DNA from: Paracoccaceae bacterium
GTDB taxonomy: Bacteria > Pseudomonadota > Alphaproteobacteria > Rhodobacterales > Rhodobacteraceae
Assembly (NCBI GenBank): GCA_023260835.1
Contig: JALQTR010000084.1
Coordinates: 1-37,914 of the forward strand
Reading direction: 5' to 3'
Length of the DNA stretch: 37,914 nucleotides
Under the pieces are notes generated by a model. The model searched no databases and had not been told where the DNA came from. It saw only the letters and a program-made list of their open reading frames with translations. Position numbers and translations under genes: made by a program. The stretch's first letter is position 1. Each line of letters opens with the position of its first letter. Shown here piece by piece: positions 25,600-34,977 of this stretch.

Positions 25600-26024
25600 T
25601 CATCGCGGGATTTGGCTTTCGCAGCGGGGCAAATTTGGCAGGGTTTCAGGATGCATTGGCCCAAGCGCGGGCCCTTGATCCGGTGCCGCCGGCACCTGGC
25701 GCCATGGCCTGCCTTGTCCTTAAACGCAGCCAACTTGAGCTTGACGCCATCGCTGATGCGTTGCAGTTGCCCATCATCTGGTTGGACCAAGCGGATGTGT
25801 TGGGCCTGCCAGTCATCAGTCATTCTGTCGCAAGTTTGGCCGCCTATGGCACACCATCCGTGGCCGAGGCCTGTGCCTTGGCAGCGGCAGGTGTGGGTGG
25901 GCAACTTTTGGGACCGCGTGTCGTATCTGGTGATAAAATGGTCACCTGCGCCCTTGCGCGGGCCGCGGATCACGTTAGAACGTCGCAAACCCCCGGCGCA
26001 GAGGCGCCGCAGACAGGAGCATAG
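25596..26024 (+). CDS. cobE: CobE, small cobalamin biosynthesis protein (CbiG C-terminal type)
   Basis: CobE belongs to the family of the CbiG C-terminal domain; it is needed for B12 synthesis in P. denitrificans, but its exact role is unsettled. The 142-aa product begins MIIAGFGFRSGANLAGFQDAL and has the family pattern ASLAAYGTPSVAEACALAAAG near residues 85-105, then GGQLLGPRVVSGDKMVTCALAR. The ATG at 25596 overlaps the cobL stop (ATGA). It ends 3 bases before cobM, which has its own AGGAGC site. Confidence 0.9.
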   Translation: MIIAGFGFRSGANLAGFQDALAQARALDPVPPAPGAMACLVLKRSQLELDAIADALQLPIIWLDQADVLGLPVISHSVASLAAYGTPSVAEACALAAAGVGGQLLGPRVVSGDKMVTCALARAADHVRTSQTPGAEAPQTGA

Positions 26025-26027
26025 GCC

Positions 26028-26822
26028 ATGACGGTTCATTTCATCGGTGCAGGTCCCGGCGCCCCAGATCTTTTGACATTGCGTGGGCGTGATATCATCG
26101 CGTCCTGTCCGGTGTGCCTTTATGCTGGATCCTTGGTGCCAGAGGCGATTTTGGCCCATTGTCCAGACGGGGCACAGATTGTGAATACGGCCCCCATGGA
26201 TTTGGACGCAATTATTGAAACGATCAAAGCGGCGGATGCCGCAGGTCAGGATGTGGCGCGCCTGCATTCGGGTGATTTGTCTGTTTGGTCCGCCATGGGC
26301 GAACAAATGCGCCGCTTGCGCGCCGAAGGGATCGATGTGTCGGTCACCCCGGGTGTGCCAGCCTTTGCCGCCGCCGCCGCCGCTCTGGGCGCCGAACTGA
26401 CCCTGCCGGGTTTGGCGCAATCGGTTGTTTTAACCCGCACATCGGGGCGCGCGTCATCCATGCCGGATGGTGAAACTTTGGCCAATTTTGGGGCCACGGG
26501 GGCCACATTGGCGATCCATCTGTCGATCCAAAATCTGGCGCGCGTGGTCGAAGAATTGACCCCTCATTATGGTGCAGATTGCCCTGTGGCGATTGTGTTT
26601 CGCGCCAGTTGGCCTGATCAGCAGATCATTCGCAGCACCCTTGCTGCGGTCCAAGGCGCATTGCCCGATGGCATCACGCGTACGGCTTTGATCCTTGTGG
26701 GACATGCGATCGGCGGCGAAGGGTTTGACGAAAGCTGCCTGTATGCGGCGGATTATGATCGCCGCTATCGCCCACAAACCGCCGACAGCCCATGGTCCGA
26801 GTGGCAACATGGCGACGATTAA
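26028..26822 (+). CDS. cobM: CobM, precorrin-4 C11-methyltransferase
   Basis: CobM adds the C-11 methyl to precorrin-4. The 264-aa product has [59 protein letters not shown] and [20 protein letters not shown], which are diagnostic for CobM/CbiF; the SGDLSVW motif separates it from CobA and CobI. AGGAGC lies 7-8 bases upstream of the ATG. Its end overlaps the start of cobB by 14 bases. Confidence 0.97.
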   Translation: MTVHFIGAGPGAPDLLTLRGRDIIASCPVCLYAGSLVPEAILAHCPDGAQIVNTAPMDLDAIIETIKAADAAGQDVARLHSGDLSVWSAMGEQMRRLRAEGIDVSVTPGVPAFAAAAAALGAELTLPGLAQSVVLTRTSGRASSMPDGETLANFGATGATLAIHLSIQNLARVVEELTPHYGADCPVAIVFRASWPDQQIIRSTLAAVQGALPDGITRTALILVGHAIGGEGFDESCLYAADYDRRYRPQTADSPWSEWQHGDD

Positions 26823-28149
26823 CCACGGCGCGCCTTTGCCGGGGATAATGATTTCGGCCCCCGCCTCTGGAACAGGCAAGACCACAGTGATGCTGGGGCT
26901 GCTGCGGGCGCTGGCGCAGGATGGGCTGACGGTGCAGCCATATAAATCCGGCCCCGATTATATCGATCCGGCCTTTCACCGTGCTGCGGCAGGGCGGCAG
27001 TCCTTTAATTTGGACAGTTGGGCGATGGATGCGGGGCTGCTTGCGCATTTGCGCACCCAATCGGCTGGCGCGGATATCTGTGTCGCCGAAGGGTCTATGG
27101 GTCTTTACGATGGCGTCGCCACGCAAGGGTTGACCGGAATTGGGTCGTCGGCACAGACGGCGCAGCTGATGGGATGGCCGGTTGTTTTGGTGTTGGATCT
27201 GGGCGGGCAGGCACAATCGGCGGCGGCCACAGCCCTTGGGTTTCGTGATTTCGCGCCCGATTTGCCATTTGCCGGTGTGATCCTGAACCGGGTGGCCAGC
27301 CCGCGCCATGAACGATTGGCCCGCGTGGGTATGGATCAGGCGGGCATTCGCGTTTTGGGGGCATTGCCCCGCCGCGGGGATCTGGTGCTGCCAGAGCGGC
27401 ACTTGGGTCTGGTCCAAGCCACTGAAACCCCTGAATTAGAGGCGCGCATCACAGAATACGCTGCCTTTTTGCGCGCCCATGTCGATTTGGATGCAATCAA
27501 GGATGCGGCCACACTGGCCGCGGCCCCTGCACTGACCGCCACACCAAAACGCCCCCCCGCGCCACCGGCGCAGCGCATCGCCTTGGCGCAGGATGCGGCC
27601 TTTTCCTTCACCTATCCGCATCTGTTGGATGCGTGGCATGCGGCAGGGGCAGAAATTTTGCCCTTTTCGCCCCTTGCAGATGAAGGTCCGGATCCATCCG
27701 CTGATCTGGTTTGGCTACCGGGCGGGTATCCCGAACTGCACGCTGGGCAGCTGGCCGCCGCTGATACATTTCGCGCAGCGCTTCAACGCCATGCTGAAAC
27801 AAAACCAGTACATGGTGAATGCGGTGGTTATATGGCGCTTGGCGCGGCGTTGGTCGATAAAGATGGCGTGAGCCATCAAATGGCGGGCCTTTTGGGTTTG
27901 GTCACCAGTTATGAAAAACGCAAATTCCATCTGGGATATCGCCGTGCCGTCCTTGGGCAAGAGGCAATTGGATTTGCTGCGGGGCAGGCGCTGCGCGGGC
28001 ATGAATTCCATTATTCAAGCATCCTCGAACAGCCCGATGCACCATTGGCGCAGGTATTTGATGCAGATGGCACGCCCGTGCCTGAAACCGGGTCCTGCCG
28101 CGGCCATGTCAGCGGCACATTTTTCCATTTCATTACGGCGGAGGCATAA
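26809..28149 (+). CDS. cobB: CobB, hydrogenobyrinic acid a,c-diamide synthase
   Basis: CobB amidates the a and c acetates of hydrogenobyrinic acid with glutamine and ATP, producing the substrate of CobNST. The 446-aa product has the N-terminal P-loop [14 protein letters not shown] (about residues 14-27), [13 protein letters not shown] and [13 protein letters not shown]-terminal amidotransferase domain follows with [15 protein letters not shown] and the nucleophile Cys in [10 protein letters not shown], ending with [14 protein letters not shown]. The start at 26809 overlaps cobM by 14 bases; an earlier in-frame start at 26695 would add residues encoded inside cobM. It abuts cobA with no gap. 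Confidence 0.96.
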   Translation: MATINHGAPLPGIMISAPASGTGKTTVMLGLLRALAQDGLTVQPYKSGPDYIDPAFHRAAAGRQSFNLDSWAMDAGLLAHLRTQSAGADICVAEGSMGLYDGVATQGLTGIGSSAQTAQLMGWPVVLVLDLGGQAQSAAATALGFRDFAPDLPFAGVILNRVASPRHERLARVGMDQAGIRVLGALPRRGDLVLPERHLGLVQATETPELEARITEYAAFLRAHVDLDAIKDAATLAAAPALTATPKRPPAPPAQRIALAQDAAFSFTYPHLLDAWHAAGAEILPFSPLADEGPDPSADLVWLPGGYPELHAGQLAAADTFRAALQRHAETKPVHGECGGYMALGAALVDKDGVSHQMAGLLGLVTSYEKRKFHLGYRRAVLGQEAIGFAAGQALRGHEFHYSSILEQPDAPLAQVFDADGTPVPETGSCRGHVSGTFFHFITAEA

Positions 28150-28887
28150 ATGGTTGGGTTTGTAAGCTTCGTGGGGTCCGGCCCCGGCGATCCCGAATTG
28201 CTGACGCTGAAAGCCGTGGACCGGCTGCGCCGCGCAGATGCGGTACTGTTTGATGACCTGTCATCGGGGCCAATCTTGGATCATGTGAACCCGTCGGCGG
28301 ATCTGGTCGGGGTGGGCAAACGGGCAGGGCGTGCCTCGCCCAAACAGGATCACGTGAGCCGCCTTTTGGTGGATTACGCCAAAATGGGTGGGCGGATTGT
28401 GCGCCTGAAATCGGGGGACAGCGGATTGTTTGGCCGGCTCGAGGAAGAGATGATTGCCCTGCGCCGCGCAGGGATCGATTATGAAATCATCCCCGGTGTG
28501 CCATCAGCCTGTGCAGCCGCGGCGGCGGCGGGGATCCCGCTGACACGCCGATTGACCGCGCGGCGAGTGCAATTTGTAACCGGCCACGATGCCAGCGGCC
28601 AACTGCCGCCTGATATGAACTTGGACGCTTTATCGGATCCCGCTGCATCGACTGTGTTATTCATGGGTAAGCGTACTTTACCTTTGTTAACTAAGGCTCT
28701 GTTTAAACGTGGTTTATCGCCAGAAACGCCAGCCGTTTTGGCCGAAGCTGTCGGCACAAATGAACAGGCCATCACCCGCAGCACATTGGGCGCTTTGGCC
28801 GCGCAAATGGAAGCCGGTGTTGGAACAAAACCTGCGCTGGTGCTCTATGGTCCGCTTGCCGATATGGACGCGGTGGAGGCCGACTGA
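28150..28887 (+). CDS. cobA: CobA, uroporphyrinogen-III C-methyltransferase (SUMT)
   Basis: CobA makes precorrin-2 from uroporphyrinogen III with two methyl transfers, the entry step of the pathway. The 245-aa product has FVGSGPGDPELLTLKAVDRL, ADAVLFDDL and IIPGVPSACAAAAAAGIPLT, and ends like SUMT proteins. The second motif reads RLKSGDSGLFGRLEEE, where most SUMTs have LKGGDPFxFGRGGEE; this is probably a lineage subtype but is a departure worth noting. Its ATG directly follows the cobB TAA. A patch at about 28621-28722 uses TTA, CGT, ACT and GGT codons unlike the rest of the gene. It overlaps cobF by one base. Confidence 0.93.
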   Translation: MVGFVSFVGSGPGDPELLTLKAVDRLRRADAVLFDDLSSGPILDHVNPSADLVGVGKRAGRASPKQDHVSRLLVDYAKMGGRIVRLKSGDSGLFGRLEEEMIALRRAGIDYEIIPGVPSACAAAAAAGIPLTRRLTARRVQFVTGHDASGQLPPDMNLDALSDPAASTVLFMGKRTLPLLTKALFKRGLSPETPAVLAEAVGTNEQAITRSTLGALAAQMEAGVGTKPALVLYGPLADMDAVEAD

Positions 28888-29636
28888 TGCCACAGCAGAT
28901 CACATTGGTGGGGATTGGCATGGGCAACCCCGATCACCTGACCGCAGCCGCAATGCGTGCGATTGCCGAGGCAAAGGCAATCTTGCTGCCGCGCAAAGGT
29001 GCCGGCAAAGACGATCTGGCGCAGCTGCGTGAGGCGCTGATTGATCATTGTGGGTCCAAGGCGCAGATCCTGTATTTTGATTATCCGCTGCGTGATGAAA
29101 CCCGCCCCTATATCGAACGGGTGAACCTGTGGCATGATGAAATTGCGGCGCGCTGGCAGGCGGCGATTGTGGATGCAGGGGTCACGGGGCCGGTGGCCCT
29201 GTTGGTTTGGGGGGATCCGGCGCTTTATGACAGCACCATGCGCATTGCCTCGCGGCTGCAACCGAAACCGCAGCTTCAGGTTATCCCGGGGCTGACCGCC
29301 CCGCAGATATTGACCGCAGCGCATCAGGTGCCGATTAACCGTTTGAATGGCCAAGTCACCATCACCACAGGTCGCCGTTTGCGTGATCACGGCTGGCCCG
29401 AAGGCGCCGACAGTGTGGCCGTGATGCTGGATGGTGACCTGAGCTTTCGTCAGCTTGATCTAACCGGCCTGCATATCTGGTGGGGGGCATTTTTGGGGAT
29501 GCCAGAACAGATATTGATCGAAGGCCCGGCTGCCCAAGTGGCCCAAGATATCGCCGAAGCCCGCGCTTCTGCGCGGGCGGATCATGGCTGGATCATGGAC
29601 ACTTATTTATTGAAAAAGATGGCCCAAGGGGCGTGA
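28887..29636 (+). CDS. cobF: CobF, precorrin-6A synthase (deacetylating)
   Basis: CobF methylates C-1 and removes the extruded acetyl as acetate, a step specific to the oxygen-dependent pathway. The 249-aa product has LVGIGMGNPDHLTAAAMRAI, the LPRKGAGKDDLAQLREAL region, FDYPLRDE and ALLVWGDPALYDSTMRIA, matching CobF rather than the other methylases. Its ATG shares a base with the cobA TGA. It is the last gene of the cob operon. No clear terminator follows; the 109-base gap to the next gene has only a short hairpin. Confidence 0.95.
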   Translation: MPQQITLVGIGMGNPDHLTAAAMRAIAEAKAILLPRKGAGKDDLAQLREALIDHCGSKAQILYFDYPLRDETRPYIERVNLWHDEIAARWQAAIVDAGVTGPVALLVWGDPALYDSTMRIASRLQPKPQLQVIPGLTAPQILTAAHQVPINRLNGQVTITTGRRLRDHGWPEGADSVAVMLDGDLSFRQLDLTGLHIWWGAFLGMPEQILIEGPAAQVAQDIAEARASARADHGWIMDTYLLKKMAQGA

Positions 29637-29697
29637 TATGGCCCTTCGGGGTCTGGTCATGAAACCATCAGCTTCAACTGCTATACCTTGCATATTG

Positions 29698-29711
29698 GGG
29701 GAATTTTCCCC
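29698..29711. other. Short inverted repeat before the permease gene
   Basis: GGGGA-ATTT-TCCCC forms a 5-bp stem and 4-base loop in the gap between cobF and the permease gene. No T-run follows on the plus strand. It could be an operator, a weak attenuator or chance. I see no convincing promoter in the gap. Confidence 0.3.
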
Positions 29712-29745
29712 ATGTGAAGGGTGATGTGGTTCATTGGGGTTTGCT

Positions 29746-30825
29746 ATGGCGCTTCCTGTCAAACAACAGATCATGGTCTGGAGCGGCATTGCCGCGGTGT
29801 TCATCGCAACGCTCTGGGCCTTTGGTGATGTCTTGCTGCCATTTGTTTTGGGGGCGGCGATTGCCTATTTTCTGGATCCCGTTGCCGACCGGCTTGAGGG
29901 TTGGGGCCTATCCCGTGTTGCCGCAACAGGGGTGATCACAGTTTGCGCCTTGATTGTATTTGTTCTGGCCGCGCTGGCGCTGGTGCCGCTGGTGCTGGCG
30001 CAGGCGGCGGCGCTGGTGGATATGGCGCCGGATATTTTTGCGCGCCTGCATGCCTTCGTTTTGGATTATGTGCCATCGGTGGGGGATGCACAATCGCCGC
30101 TGCGCAAATCGCTGGCATCCTTGGGTGCGACGATCCAAGCCCGCGGCGGTGAGGTGGTGAACACATTGATCAGTTCGGCCGCGTCCTTCATCAACCTGCT
30201 GCTTCTGCTGGTGATTGTGCCGGTTGTGGCGGTGTATTTGCTGCTGGATTGGGATCGAATGATTGCGCAAATCGACGCGCTGCTGCCACGGGATCATGCC
30301 CCTGTGATCCGCGAATTGGCGGGGCAGATTGATGCCGTATTGGCCAGTTTCATTCGCGGAATGGGGACAGTCAGCGTTGTTTTGGGAACCTATTATGCGA
30401 TTGCGCTGATGCTGGCGGGGCTGCAATTTGGCCTGTTTATCGGGGTTGTTGCGGGTTTGGTGACCTTTATCCCCTATGTCGGTGCGCTGCTTGGCGGGGC
30501 GCTGGCGATTGGATTGGCATTGTTTCAATTCTGGGGCGATCCGGTGCAAATCGGCATCGTTGCGGGTATTTTCGTCTTTGGTCAATTCATCGAGGGTAAT
30601 TTCCTGACCCCCCGTTTGGTTGGCAAATCCGTGGGCCTGCATCCGGTGTGGCTGCTTCTGGCGCTGTCTGTCTTTGGCAGCAGCTTTGGCTTTGTCGGCA
30701 TGTTGGTCGCGGTGCCTTTGGCTGCTGCCTTGGGCGTGGTTGCGCGGTTTGTGATCGCGCGGTATCGGCGCGGGCGGCTGTACCATGGGCTGGCCGGACA
30801 GAAAGACAGCGAATGGAACAGCTGA
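29746..30825 (+). CDS. PerM/AI-2E family inner-membrane permease
   Basis: The 359-aa product is an integral membrane protein of the PerM (AI-2E transporter-like, UPF0118) family. It has a short cytoplasmic start and two hydrophobic segments at about residues 8-48. Further helices lie at about 58-80, 145-170 and 205-300, including the family-typical FIPYVGALLGGALAIGL and GNFLTPRLVGKSVGLHPVW motifs. The real substrate of these proteins is mostly unknown; the AI-2 name should not be read as function. The ATG at 29746 has only a weak GGGG upstream; an in-frame TTG lies four codons earlier. Its end overlaps hdaA by 13 bases, an arrangement common in this order. Confidence 0.9.
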   Translation: MALPVKQQIMVWSGIAAVFIATLWAFGDVLLPFVLGAAIAYFLDPVADRLEGWGLSRVAATGVITVCALIVFVLAALALVPLVLAQAAALVDMAPDIFARLHAFVLDYVPSVGDAQSPLRKSLASLGATIQARGGEVVNTLISSAASFINLLLLLVIVPVVAVYLLLDWDRMIAQIDALLPRDHAPVIRELAGQIDAVLASFIRGMGTVSVVLGTYYAIALMLAGLQFGLFIGVVAGLVTFIPYVGALLGGALAIGLALFQFWGDPVQIGIVAGIFVFGQFIEGNFLTPRLVGKSVGLHPVWLLLALSVFGSSFGFVGMLVAVPLAAALGVVARFVIARYRRGRLYHGLAGQKDSEWNS

Positions 30826-31499
30826 GCTTTGATCTGCCGCGCCGCACGGCGCTTGGCCGAGCGGATTTCTTCGTTGCACCGCCCAATGCGCATGCGGTTG
30901 CGATGATGGATGGATGGCAAAACTGGCCCAATCATAAACTGGTTTTAACGGGGCCAGAGGGGTCTGGGAAAACGCATTTGACCCACATCTGGGCACAGAT
31001 GGCGGGCGCCCCTGTTGTTGCGGCCAAAGAATTATTGACCGAAGACGTGCCGCGATTGGCGCAGACCCCCCTAGCGGTCGAGGACGTGCCACAGATCGCG
31101 CAAAACGCCCCCGCGCAAGAAGCGCTGTTTCATTTGCACAACCAAATGCAATCGGCGGGCCACAGTTTATTGCTGACCGGTCGTGGGGCGGTTGGCGATT
31201 GGGGGCTGACCCTGCCAGATCTGGCCAGCCGGATGGGCGGGACCCTGGCTGTTGCACTGGATCCGCCCGATGACAGGATGTTGATGGCGGTGATGATGAA
31301 GCTGTTTGCCGACCGCCAGCTGAACCCTGCGCCGGATCTGATCCCCTATGCGGTGAAGCGGCTTGAGCGGTCCTTTGCCGCTGCGGGGGCGTTTGTTGAT
31401 GCGTTGGATCGCGCCGCATTGGCGCAAAAGGCGCCGCTGACGCGCGCATTTGCGCAAAAAACACTTTCTGAATTGTCTTTGGGCGCATCCTGTAATTAA
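30813..31499 (+). CDS. hdaA: HdaA-like DnaA regulatory inactivator
   Basis: Hda-type proteins bind the beta sliding clamp and stimulate hydrolysis of DnaA-ATP, preventing re-initiation of replication. The 228-aa product starts MEQLSFDLP, where QLSFDL is the clamp-binding motif. It continues with a DnaA-like AAA+ domain: Walker [12 protein letters not shown] at about residues 45-55 and a Walker B-like LAVEDVPQ. It lacks the DNA-binding domain IV of DnaA. ATG 30813 lies inside the permease gene (13-base overlap), as expected from the clamp motif at the N-terminus. Earlier in-frame starts lie deep in the permease gene. Confidence 0.92.
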   Translation: MEQLSFDLPRRTALGRADFFVAPPNAHAVAMMDGWQNWPNHKLVLTGPEGSGKTHLTHIWAQMAGAPVVAAKELLTEDVPRLAQTPLAVEDVPQIAQNAPAQEALFHLHNQMQSAGHSLLLTGRGAVGDWGLTLPDLASRMGGTLAVALDPPDDRMLMAVMMKLFADRQLNPAPDLIPYAVKRLERSFAAAGAFVDALDRAALAQKAPLTRAFAQKTLSELSLGASCN

Positions 31500-31531
31500 A
31501 TCGTTACAAATCCAGCCTAAAGCCTGACCTC

Positions 31532-33718
31532 ATGCAAAACGCCAATTTTCTTGATCATCCCTTTGATACCCCCACTCAGGTGGCGAATATCGACCCAAAC
31601 GGCGAAAGCCGGTTTTTCAACCGCGAGCTAAGCTGGCTGGGGTTCAATTGGCGCGTTCTGGAAGAGGCCGAAAATACCAAAGTCCCCCTGTTGGAACGGC
31701 TGCGGTTTTTGTCGATCTCGGCCAATAATCTGGATGAATTTTATACCGTGCGTGTGGCAGGCCTGCGCGAATTGCGCAAATCTGGCAATGTGACGCCCGC
31801 TGCGGATGGTCTGACCCCGGCGCAGCAGCTGGTGCTGATCAATGAAAACGCCCGTGATTTGTTGGCGCGGCAGCAAACGGTGTTCACCGCGCTGCGCGAT
31901 GAAATGCACGCCAATGACATCACCATCATGGACGCAGATGCATTGGATGATGTGGATCGTGCGTATCTGCGCGATGTGTTCATTGATAAGGTGTTCCCTG
32001 TTTTGTCACCTTTGGCGGTGGATCCGGCCCACCCGTTTCCGTTTATTCCCAATGCAGGGTTCAGCCTGGCCTTGGCGCTGGAGCGTCGCGCCAGCGATGG
32101 GCGGTATAAAAAGCGCCTGTTTGCGCTGCTGCCGATCCCGGCGCAAATTGATCGGTTTATTGAACTGCCAGCCCATGATGCGCAGCGCCGGTTTTTGCCG
32201 CTGGAAACCATGCTGCTGCTGTTCATTTCGGATCTGTTTCCGGGGTACGGCCTCAGCGGGCATTGCGCCTTTCGCGTGCTGCGCGACAGTGATCTGGAGG
32301 TCGAAGAGGAATCCGAAGACCTGGTGCGCGAATTTGAGGTTGCCCTGAAACGCCGCCGCCGCGGCGAGGTGATCCGCCTGACAATTTCAGCCGGCGCCCC
32401 AAAGGGGTTGCGCGAGATGGTCCAGCGTGAATTGCACGTCACCGAAGATGAGATTGTCGATATTGATGGGATGATCGGCATGGCGGATCTGGGCCAGCTG
32501 GTCTTGGATGATCGGCCCGATCTTTTGTGGCCCAGCTTTACCCCGCGTGTGCCCGAACGGGTGCAGGACCATGATGGGGATATGTTCGCGGCCATTCGGC
32601 AAAAGGATATGCTGCTGCATCACCCCTATGAAACCTTTGACATGGTGGTGCGGTTTTTAAAACAGGCCGCGGCGGACCCCAATGTGGTGGCGATTAAACA
32701 GACGCTCTATCGGACATCCACCAATTCGCCCATCGTTGCCGCCCTGTGCGAAGCGGCCGAGGATGGCAAATCCGTCACCGCATTGGTCGAGCTGAAAGCC
32801 CGCTTTGACGAGGCCGCGAATATTCGCCAATCGCGCCGATTGGAACGCGCTGGCGCGCATGTGGTCTATGGGTTTTTGGATTTGAAAACGCATGCGAAAA
32901 TCTCGACCGTGGTGCGGCGCGAAGGCGATCGGTTGGTCACCTATACCCATTTTGGCACCGGCAATTACCACCCAATTACGGCGCGGATTTACACCGATTT
33001 ATCGCTGTTTACCTGTGATGCCAAATTAGGGCGCGATGCGACCAAAGTGTTTAATTACTTGTCGGGATATGCCCAGCCGCAGGGGCTGGAGAACCTGCAT
33101 ATATCCCCCATTGATCTTAAATCGCATCTGCTTGATCTGATCGCACGCGAGGGCGAGAATGCCCGCGCCGGCAAGCCCGCGGCGATTTGGGCGAAAATGA
33201 ATTCGCTGATTGATCCCGAAGTTATCGACGCGCTTTATGCTGCGTCCCAAGCGGGTGTGAAGATCACATTGGTCATTCGTGGGATTTGCGGTCTGCGCCC
33301 CGGTGTGGCGGGGCTGTCGGATAATATTCGCGTGAAATCCATTGTGGGCCGATATTTGGAACATTCGCGGATTGTGTGTTTCGGCAATGGTGGCAATCTG
33401 CCGGGGCAAAAGGCAAAGGTGTTCATCTCATCCGCAGATTGGATGGGCCGCAACCTGAACCGCCGGGTGGAAACGCTGGTCGAGATTGAAAACCCTACCG
33501 TCAAGGCACAGATTGTGGCGCAGGTGATGGCCGCCAATTTGGCGGATGAGGCGCAAAGCTGGATCATGCAACCTGATGGACGGTTCATTCGGCCCGATAC
33601 GGATGATGGATCCTTCACCTTTTCGGCGCATCGGTTTTTTATGGAAAACCCATCCCTGTCAGGGCGTGGATCGGCCGGCGCCAAAGACGTGCCGCAGCTG
33701 ACCCACAGCGACGATTAA
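31532..33718 (+). CDS. ppk1: Polyphosphate kinase 1
   Basis: PPK1 reversibly polymerises the gamma-phosphate of ATP into polyphosphate. The 728-aa product has the N-terminal [36 protein letters not shown], and [18 protein letters not shown]. The phosphorylated active-site His lies in [15 protein letters not shown] (His473) and a second catalytic His in GRYLEHSRI (His611). The length is normal. No strong SD precedes ATG 31532. It lies 32 bases after hdaA and ends at a strong hairpin terminator. An exopolyphosphatase gene (ppx), often next to ppk, is not found here. Confidence 0.97.
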   Translation: MQNANFLDHPFDTPTQVANIDPNGESRFFNRELSWLGFNWRVLEEAENTKVPLLERLRFLSISANNLDEFYTVRVAGLRELRKSGNVTPAADGLTPAQQLVLINENARDLLARQQTVFTALRDEMHANDITIMDADALDDVDRAYLRDVFIDKVFPVLSPLAVDPAHPFPFIPNAGFSLALALERRASDGRYKKRLFALLPIPAQIDRFIELPAHDAQRRFLPLETMLLLFISDLFPGYGLSGHCAFRVLRDSDLEVEEESEDLVREFEVALKRRRRGEVIRLTISAGAPKGLREMVQRELHVTEDEIVDIDGMIGMADLGQLVLDDRPDLLWPSFTPRVPERVQDHDGDMFAAIRQKDMLLHHPYETFDMVVRFLKQAAADPNVVAIKQTLYRTSTNSPIVAALCEAAEDGKSVTALVELKARFDEAANIRQSRRLERAGAHVVYGFLDLKTHAKISTVVRREGDRLVTYTHFGTGNYHPITARIYTDLSLFTCDAKLGRDATKVFNYLSGYAQPQGLENLHISPIDLKSHLLDLIAREGENARAGKPAAIWAKMNSLIDPEVIDALYAASQAGVKITLVIRGICGLRPGVAGLSDNIRVKSIVGRYLEHSRIVCFGNGGNLPGQKAKVFISSADWMGRNLNRRVETLVEIENPTVKAQIVAQVMAANLADEAQSWIMQPDGRFIRPDTDDGSFTFSAHRFFMENPSLSGRGSAGAKDVPQLTHSDD

Positions 33719-33725
33719 TAAAAAA

Positions 33726-33753
33726 GGGCCGCAGGACTGTAACCCTGCGGCCC
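33726..33753. terminator. Bidirectional rho-independent terminator between ppk1 and the convergent gene
   Basis: GGGCCGCAGG (33726-33735) and CCTGCGGCCC (33744-33753) form a perfect 10-bp GC-rich stem around an 8-base loop. On the minus strand it is followed by six T residues, a textbook terminator for the methyltransferase gene. On the plus strand only GTTT follows, so termination of ppk1 may be less efficient. Confidence 0.92.
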
Positions 33754-33777
33754 GTTTAATGATCAATCCAAACTGGC

Positions 33778-34791
33778 TTAACGCGCGCGGCGGCCGCGGC
33801 GGGGACGATCGGCGCCTTCGGTTGGGGTGCTGCCGTCATCAGCGGATGTGAAGGGGCCAAGCACCTCGACAATCTGATCCAAGCTGGGGGCAGGGCCGGC
33901 GTCTTGCGTCTCTAATGCTGCGCGCATGGCGGACAGGTGTTCGGGGCGCGTGCCACAGCACCCGCCGATTAAGGCTGCGCCGCAGTTGCGCGCCATCACC
34001 GCATATTCGGCCATCAATTCAGGGGTGCCGTCATAATGGATATGCCCGTCATGGTATTTTGGAATGCCCGCGTTGCCCTTGGCGATGATCGGACGGGTTG
34101 TCCCAGCGGCCTTGAACGACAGCACAGTGCGCAAAATATCCGATGCCCCTGTGCCACAGTTTGCGCCAAAGGCGATGGGCGGATTGGGCAGATCATCAAC
34201 CATTTGGACCATGGCGGGCGGGGTGACGCCCATCATGGTGCGTCCGGCTGTGTCAAAGCTCATGGTGCCGCACCATGGCATCTCCGCCAAGGCGAAGGCC
34301 TCGGCCGCGGCGCGATATTCTTCGGGGGCAGAAATTGTTTCCAACCACAGCACATCGGCACCACCGGCTTTCAACCCTTCGGCCTGTTCATGGAAAATTT
34401 CAACGGCAAGGGCGTGGGACAGGGCGCCGACGGGTTCCATGATTTCGCCCGTAGGGCCAACCGATCCCGCAACGATCACGGTGCGGCCCGCTTTATCCGC
34501 CACCTCGCGGCCCAGCTCGGCCGCGGTTTTCGACAGCTCGAACGCGCGCTTTTGCGCATTGTGCAGCTTCAATCGTGCGGCGTTGGACCCAAATGAATTG
34601 GTCAAAAACAAATCCGATCCGGCGTCGACGGCGAATTGATACAGTTTGCGGATATTGGCGGGCTGTTGATCGTTCCACAGCTCGGGCGCTTCGCCCGCTT
34701 CCAGCCCCATCGCAAACAGGTTTGTTCCGGTTGCGCCATCGGCCATCAGCCAGGCATTTGATCGCAATGCTTCGGTTAGTTTATCGGCCAT
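33778..34791 (-). CDS. bmt: Homocysteine S-methyltransferase (Bmt/split-MetH type)
   Basis: The 337-aa product is a homocysteine S-methyltransferase domain protein (annotated in this group as betaine-homocysteine methyltransferase or MetH subunit). It has the opening LMADGATGTNLFAMGL, LFLTNSFGSN and the zinc-binding cysteines in AFGANCGTGA and IGGCCGTRPEHL. It lacks cobalamin- and folate-binding domains. It either uses betaine directly or works with separate B12 and pterin proteins as a divided methionine synthase. AAAGGG 7 bases before ATG 34791 favours this start over one six codons upstream. The C-terminus has an unusual Arg-rich tail (DRPRRGRRAR). It is convergent with ppk1 and divergent from purC. 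Confidence 0.87.
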   Translation of the reverse strand: MADKLTEALRSNAWLMADGATGTNLFAMGLEAGEAPELWNDQQPANIRKLYQFAVDAGSDLFLTNSFGSNAARLKLHNAQKRAFELSKTAAELGREVADKAGRTVIVAGSVGPTGEIMEPVGALSHALAVEIFHEQAEGLKAGGADVLWLETISAPEEYRAAAEAFALAEMPWCGTMSFDTAGRTMMGVTPPAMVQMVDDLPNPPIAFGANCGTGASDILRTVLSFKAAGTTRPIIAKGNAGIPKYHDGHIHYDGTPELMAEYAVMARNCGAALIGGCCGTRPEHLSAMRAALETQDAGPAPSLDQIVEVLGPFTSADDGSTPTEGADRPRRGRRAR

Positions 34792-34898
34792 TTTATGCCC
34801 TTTCTTCATGCTTACCCACGCGATTGCCAGTAATTTGGGCAGGGCGCAACCACAGAATATTCATAATCATCTTGAGGCCGGTTTGATACCATGCGCGC

Positions 34899-34927
34899 TT
34901 GCGGGGCGGCGCGGGATGCACTATAGC
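34899..34927 (+). promoter_or_regulatory. Candidate sigma-70 promoter for purC
   Basis: TTGCGG (34899-34904), a 17-base spacer and TATAGC (34922-34927) make a reasonable housekeeping promoter. Transcription would start near 34934, about 44 bases before the purC ATG. It lies in the 186-base gap between two divergent genes. I see no recognisable PurR-type operator. Confidence 0.5.
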
Positions 34928-34977
34928 CCATGGACAACGGGGCGGGCGCTCTGCCCTTTGATATGAAAGTTTGATCC

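Noticed and set aside
29639-29725. 28-codon ORF in the gap between cobF and the permease gene
   Set aside because: No SD and no protein-like features; gap sequence is better described as untranslated.
29908-31488. Minus-strand open frame of 526 codons opposite the permease gene and hdaA
   Set aside because: Low-complexity Gln/Arg/His-rich translation antisense to well-supported genes.
34778-34791. GCCGATAA on the minus strand at the start of the methyltransferase gene (sigma-28 -10 match)
   Set aside because: It lies inside the coding sequence and no TAAA lies 15 bases upstream.
34793-34870. 25-codon minus-strand ORF ending 1 base before the homocysteine methyltransferase ATG (possible leader peptide)
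   Set aside because: There is no SD, no regulatory codon run or attenuator hairpin, and the ORF is short enough to be chance.
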